From contig SVTT01000003.1 in the NCBI GenBank assembly GCA_015063625.1, positions 62,001-126,000 on the forward strand: a stretch of 64,000 nucleotides of DNA. Reading direction: 5' to 3'. The DNA comes from Oscillospiraceae bacterium (GTDB taxonomy: Bacteria; Bacillota; Clostridia; Oscillospirales; CAG-272). Position numbers and translations under genes: made by a program. Positions 60,870 to 64,000 of the stretch are shown here, one piece after another. Each line of letters starts with the position of its first letter. The stretch's first letter is position 1. The notes beneath the pieces were generated by a model. The model had not been told where the DNA came from. It did not search any database and saw nothing but the letters and a program-made list of their open reading frames with translations.

Positions 60870-63521
60870 TCAATACAGTCCGTCCTTGCCGCAAAGTCTT
60901 CTGTGTACCAGGTGCAGCCATCCCATCGGGATCACGGGCAGCGCCAGCGCCAGTGTAGTCAGCAGCTCACGAGGCGTCAGCGGCATGGTGCGCAGCACGG
61001 TGCCGCCCAGATACACGAACAGGATCTGTACCGTACCCACCGCCAGCATGATCAGCAGAAAGGTCGGATTTTTTCCGATTCCCGACAGCATCCGAACGCG
61101 GTCGGTGCGTGCGTTGAAGCAATTGAGAACACCAACAAAAATGAAGAAGGCAAAAAACGCGGTCAGCAGGCAGAGATCGTTCGGCACGGTGCGGTAAAAT
61201 CCGCGGATAACGGGAGATTTCAGAAAGAAGACCGACATTGCCACCGAAAACAGGGTCAAAAAGGCGATCCTTCCCGTGATGGCACGCGTGAGGATCGGCT
61301 CGTCACGTCGCTTGGGTGCCTCCTTCATATAAAAGGGCATCGGCGCCTCGCCCGCAAAGGCGAGCCCGCCCAGCGTATCCATGATCATATTGATCCACAG
61401 CATCTGCACCACCGTCACGGGTGCGTCAATGCCGATAAAGGGTCCGATGATCGAGATGCCTACCGCACAGAAATTCATGATCAGCTGGAGAGTAATGAAC
61501 TTTCGGATGCTTTTGAAGATGGTGCGCCCATACAGCACCGCGCGCGTGACCGAGGACAGATTATCGTCCAGCAGCACCACGTCCCCCGCCTCCTTTGCCA
61601 CCTGCGTGCCACTGCCCATCGCAAAGCCCACATCGGCGCTCTTGAGCGCGGGGGCATCGTTGATGCCGTCACCGGTCATACCCACCACCAGACCCAGCTC
61701 CTCCGAGAGGCGCACCAGACGGCTCTTATCCGAGGGGAGTGCCCTTGCAATCACGGCAAGCTCGGGCAGCACCGCCTTGACCTCGTCATCTGACAGGGCG
61801 GCAAGCTCTCCTCCGTCCAGCGCCACGCCTCCCCTTCTCAAAATGCCGCAATCCGCGGCAATGCGCTCGGCAGTTTCCTTGCCGTCGCCCGTCATCATCA
61901 CCACCTGCACTCCCGCGTTGCGCAGGATCGACACCGCCTCCCGCGCCTCGCGGCGCAGCGGATCGGAAAACGCCGCGGCGGCGATCAGCGTCAGCGCCTT
62001 CGGAGGCTGATCCTCCGTAACGGTATCGGATTCGCAGATCAAGACCACGCGCTCCCCCGCGTCCATACGCGCCCGTATCCGCGTGAAGAATGCCGCCCTT
62101 TGCAAGGGGCAACGCTCCCCCGCCGCATTCAGTGCCGACGTGATCTGCGGCATCAATCGCTCGGGGGCGCCCATATAAAAGCCGCCACCGCCGCAAAGCC
62201 CCACCGCGGCAAGCTTGCGCTCGCTGTCAAAGGGGATGCGCGTGCAGATATCGAATAAAGGCGGCTCCTCCTTCAGGAACGCTGTCAGCAGGGCGCGCCC
62301 TGTGCTGTTGCCCCCGAGCGCCACCACCTTGCCCTCCCGTTCTCCTCGCTCTGCGCCCGACACGGCGTAGGCACCGAGCAACAGGTGAGGAAACAGTAAA
62401 GGGGCACGCTTCTTCAGATCTGCCGCCGAGGAATAATCCCCCGTAACGGTCAGGAAACGGCAAAGGGTCAGCCTGCCCTCGGTCAGCGTTCCCGTCTTAT
62501 CGGTAAAGAGAATATTCATGCTCCCCGCCGCCTCGATCCCCGCAGGCTTTCGTACCAGTACCTGATCCTTGACCATGCGACGGATATTGGCGGAAAGCAC
62601 CACGGCGATCATCATGGGCAGACCCTCGGGCACGGCAACCACCACAACGGTCAGCCCGAGCATCAGGGCATCCAGCAGGATCTCTGCCATGAAGTGGAGA
62701 TCGCGCAGGCGCGAAAGGATCACGCCGCCCTCAAAGGCGGCATCCATGACGATACCGTGAAACAGAAAGGCAAATGCGCAAAATGCCGCTGCCACATAGC
62801 CGATGCGGCTGATCTGACCTGCCAGCTTTTCCAGACGCAGCGTGAGGGGACTTTCCCGCTTTTGCATTTGCAGCTCTCCCGAGATCCCCCCGAGGTAGGT
62901 GGCATCCCCGACCGCAGTCACCTCCATCTCTCCCTCTCCGGAAAGGACCGTACACCCTGCAAGCAGCGTCCTCGCGGAGGCAGGTGATCGGAGATCGCCT
63001 CCCTGAGAGGGATATTTTTCCACCTCGCCACTCTCGCCTGTCAGTGCCGACTGATCCACCGTGACTCTGCCGCAATAGATCACCCCGTCTGCGGGGATGC
63101 GCTCTCCCGCACCGAGAAGCACCACGTCACCGACCACCACGTCGCCCACCTCGATCTCCCTCACGCACCCCCCGCGCCGCACACGGCAGGTCTGTGCGCC
63201 GCAGCTCTCGCAGAGTCTTGAAAACGCTGCCTCGCTGCCATACTCCGACAGCGTGGAGATGAGCGTGGCAAGCATGACCGAAACGGCGATCCCCGCCGTC
63301 TCAAACCAATCATGACTGCGAAAAAGAAGGAGCAGGTTGACAGCAAGCGCGGTCAAGAGCACCTTGATCACAGGATCTCCGAGATTGGCAAAAAAGCGCC
63401 GCCAGAAGCCGATACGGCGCGCTTTGGTGAACAGATTTGAGCCGTGTGCTCTTCTTGATTTTTCGATCTCGCCCGGCAGAAGTCCGATCTTTTGCCGCGT
63501 GCGCATTTCTCTTCCCGTCAT
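60870..63521 (-). CDS. Cation-translocating P-type ATPase, Ca2+ (PMCA/SERCA-like) type
   Basis: 883-residue membrane pump. N-terminal cation-ATPase domain, actuator domain with the TGES loop (ALTGESGEVEK), M4 motif VAVPEGLP, phosphorylation site DKTGTLTEG, MTGDGKET and hinge GMTGDGINDAPALK, then a C-terminal four-to-six-helix region with the NQ-type M6 residues (LWINMIMDTLGGLA). PEGLP and LWINMIMDTLG point to Ca2+ export of the P2 class. The Walker-like nucleotide-binding domain is shorter than in eukaryotic pumps. AAAGGAG precedes the ATG. Confidence 0.93.
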   Translation of the reverse strand: MTGREMRTRQKIGLLPGEIEKSRRAHGSNLFTKARRIGFWRRFFANLGDPVIKVLLTALAVNLLLLFRSHDWFETAGIAVSVMLATLISTLSEYGSEAAFSRLCESCGAQTCRVRRGGCVREIEVGDVVVGDVVLLGAGERIPADGVIYCGRVTVDQSALTGESGEVEKYPSQGGDLRSPASARTLLAGCTVLSGEGEMEVTAVGDATYLGGISGELQMQKRESPLTLRLEKLAGQISRIGYVAAAFCAFAFLFHGIVMDAAFEGGVILSRLRDLHFMAEILLDALMLGLTVVVVAVPEGLPMMIAVVLSANIRRMVKDQVLVRKPAGIEAAGSMNILFTDKTGTLTEGRLTLCRFLTVTGDYSSAADLKKRAPLLFPHLLLGAYAVSGAERGEREGKVVALGGNSTGRALLTAFLKEEPPLFDICTRIPFDSERKLAAVGLCGGGGFYMGAPERLMPQITSALNAAGERCPLQRAAFFTRIRARMDAGERVVLICESDTVTEDQPPKALTLIAAAAFSDPLRREAREAVSILRNAGVQVVMMTGDGKETAERIAADCGILRRGGVALDGGELAALSDDEVKAVLPELAVIARALPSDKSRLVRLSEELGLVVGMTGDGINDAPALKSADVGFAMGSGTQVAKEAGDVVLLDDNLSSVTRAVLYGRTIFKSIRKFITLQLIMNFCAVGISIIGPFIGIDAPVTVVQMLWINMIMDTLGGLAFAGEAPMPFYMKEAPKRRDEPILTRAITGRIAFLTLFSVAMSVFFLKSPVIRGFYRTVPNDLCLLTAFFAFFIFVGVLNCFNARTDRVRMLSGIGKNPTFLLIMLAVGTVQILFVYLGGTVLRTMPLTPRELLTTLALALPVIPMGWLHLVHRRLCGKDGLY

Positions 63522-63646
63522 GCCCTCGCTCCTTTTTTGATTTACTTCTCCATCTTATGCGACGTCCTCCCGAAAAAGAAGCACACGACCGCTTCTTTGC
63601 TCACAACTCTTCGGCAAACGGCGGTAAAAGACCGCGAAAACTCAAA

Positions 63647-63684
63647 ACAGGCGCGGCACACGGATCTCCGTGTGCCGCGCCTGT
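63647..63684 (-). terminator. Intrinsic terminator of the truncated gene
   Basis: Perfect 18-bp GC-rich stem (arms 63647-63664 and 63667-63684) with a 2-base loop, followed on the minus strand by TTTGAGTTTTC. Confidence 0.82.
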
Positions 63685-63715
63685 GATTGTTGAAAGCATG
63701 AGGCCCATATCGTCC

Positions 63716-64000
63716 TCAGCGTCCCTCCGCCGAGAGGATCTCGGCGTCGTCGTGAATGTCCTGTTCACCCATGATGGCGCAAAGCTCACTTGCGGTGCGC
63801 TCCATATCGTAGGTGGTAAAGTTCAGCCGCAGAATGTCGTTTTCCTTGATCACGCCGCCTGCGTAATAATCCCTCGCATTCTCATCCTTTCTGACCGACA
63901 GCACGTAGCAGGAGGCGGGCCAGAGAATGTCGCGGGGCTCCTTGCCCACGGCAAAGGAGCCGGGCATTGCCACAACGTCAACGTCAACGATGCTCTTGCT
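63716..64000 (-). CDS. C-terminal fragment, possible RCK_C/TrkA-C-domain transporter (ClC-like)
   Basis: 94 codons, open through the window edge, so only the C terminus is visible. The segment PGSFAVGKEPRDILWPASCY followed by VLSVRKDENAR and a GGVIKENDILRL stretch resembles the regulatory RCK_C (TrkA-C) domain at the end of clostridial ClC chloride channels and related transporters. The assignment rests on a short region. A terminator follows the stop. Confidence 0.4.
   Translation of the reverse strand, partial: SKSIVDVDVVAMPGSFAVGKEPRDILWPASCYVLSVRKDENARDYYAGGVIKENDILRLNFTTYDMERTASELCAIMGEQDIHDDAEILSAEGR

Noticed and set aside
1..64000. Search for CRISPR arrays, prophage genes, transposases, restriction-modification or toxin-antitoxin systems
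   Set aside because: No regularly spaced repeats and no integrase, transposase, methylase/nuclease pair or toxin-antitoxin pair were recognised; the window is mostly core genome.

Overview
The window looks like a chromosomal segment from a GC-rich, strictly anaerobic Firmicute of class Clostridia, probably a gut lineage near Oscillospirales or Christensenellales. The evidence is gene order and content: glgB-glgC-glgD-glgA-glgP, rimP-nusA-ylxR-ylxQ-infB, DUF2232-gdpP-rplI-dnaB-tilS-hpt-ftsH, rpmH-rnpA-yidD-yidC-jag-mnmE, a two-subunit GlgC/GlgD pyrophosphorylase, strong AGGAGG Shine-Dalgarno sites, and an oxygen-defence set typical of anaerobes (flavodiiron protein, rubredoxin, rubrerythrin, PerR). 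I see no rRNA, tRNA, CRISPR array, prophage or complete transposon. Finer taxonomy cannot be read from the sequence.

Layout. 1-1.3 kb: flavodiiron protein (cut by the window edge) and rubredoxin. 1.3-2.8 kb: azlC-azlD plus a small membrane protein. 2.9-14.3 kb: a long minus-strand glycogen operon from one good promoter upstream of glgB, running glgB, glgC, glgD, glgA, glgP, a GH13 hydrolase, a conserved unknown gene and a flavodoxin/ferredoxin fusion. 14.8-21.5 kb: plus-strand holB-yaaT, a ferredoxin, a TrmN6-like methyltransferase, rsmI and asd, with a minus-strand amidase between. 21.6-27.5 kb: minus-strand translation/transcription operon (rimP to infB), then a Nudix hydrolase and a 52-residue unknown peptide. 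27.7-41.3 kb: plus-strand operon for c-di-AMP turnover (gdpP), replication (dnaB), tRNA modification (tilS), purine salvage (hpt), proteolysis (ftsH) and a split 2-hydroxyacyl-CoA dehydratase/activator-like pair. 41.6-42.6 kb: three small unknown genes that end inside convergent murI.

42.5-45.8 kb: minus-strand SGNH hydrolase, dus, an orphan pseudo-receiver regulator and murI. 46-50.4 kb: a repeat-domain lipoprotein, an M23 (SpoIIQ-like) protein, citrate synthase and an autoregulated perR-rubrerythrin pair. 50.5-55.2 kb: the rpmH-to-mnmE membrane-insertion/tRNA cluster without dnaA beside it. 55.4-64 kb: a fusion lipoprotein with a nuclease/phosphatase domain, a YmdB-type phosphodiesterase, a flavin reductase-like protein, SPFH/NfeD, a Ca-type P-ATPase and a truncated gene at the edge.

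Most of the window is conserved core genome. The less explained parts are a two-copy MITE-like repeat (21.5 and 58.8 kb), the three-gene small-protein cassette, the 52-residue peptide gene, the perR control region with several palindromes, the orphan pseudo-receiver regulator, a GC-rich hairpin in the murI leader, and a YidC with Glu where the groove Arg is expected.
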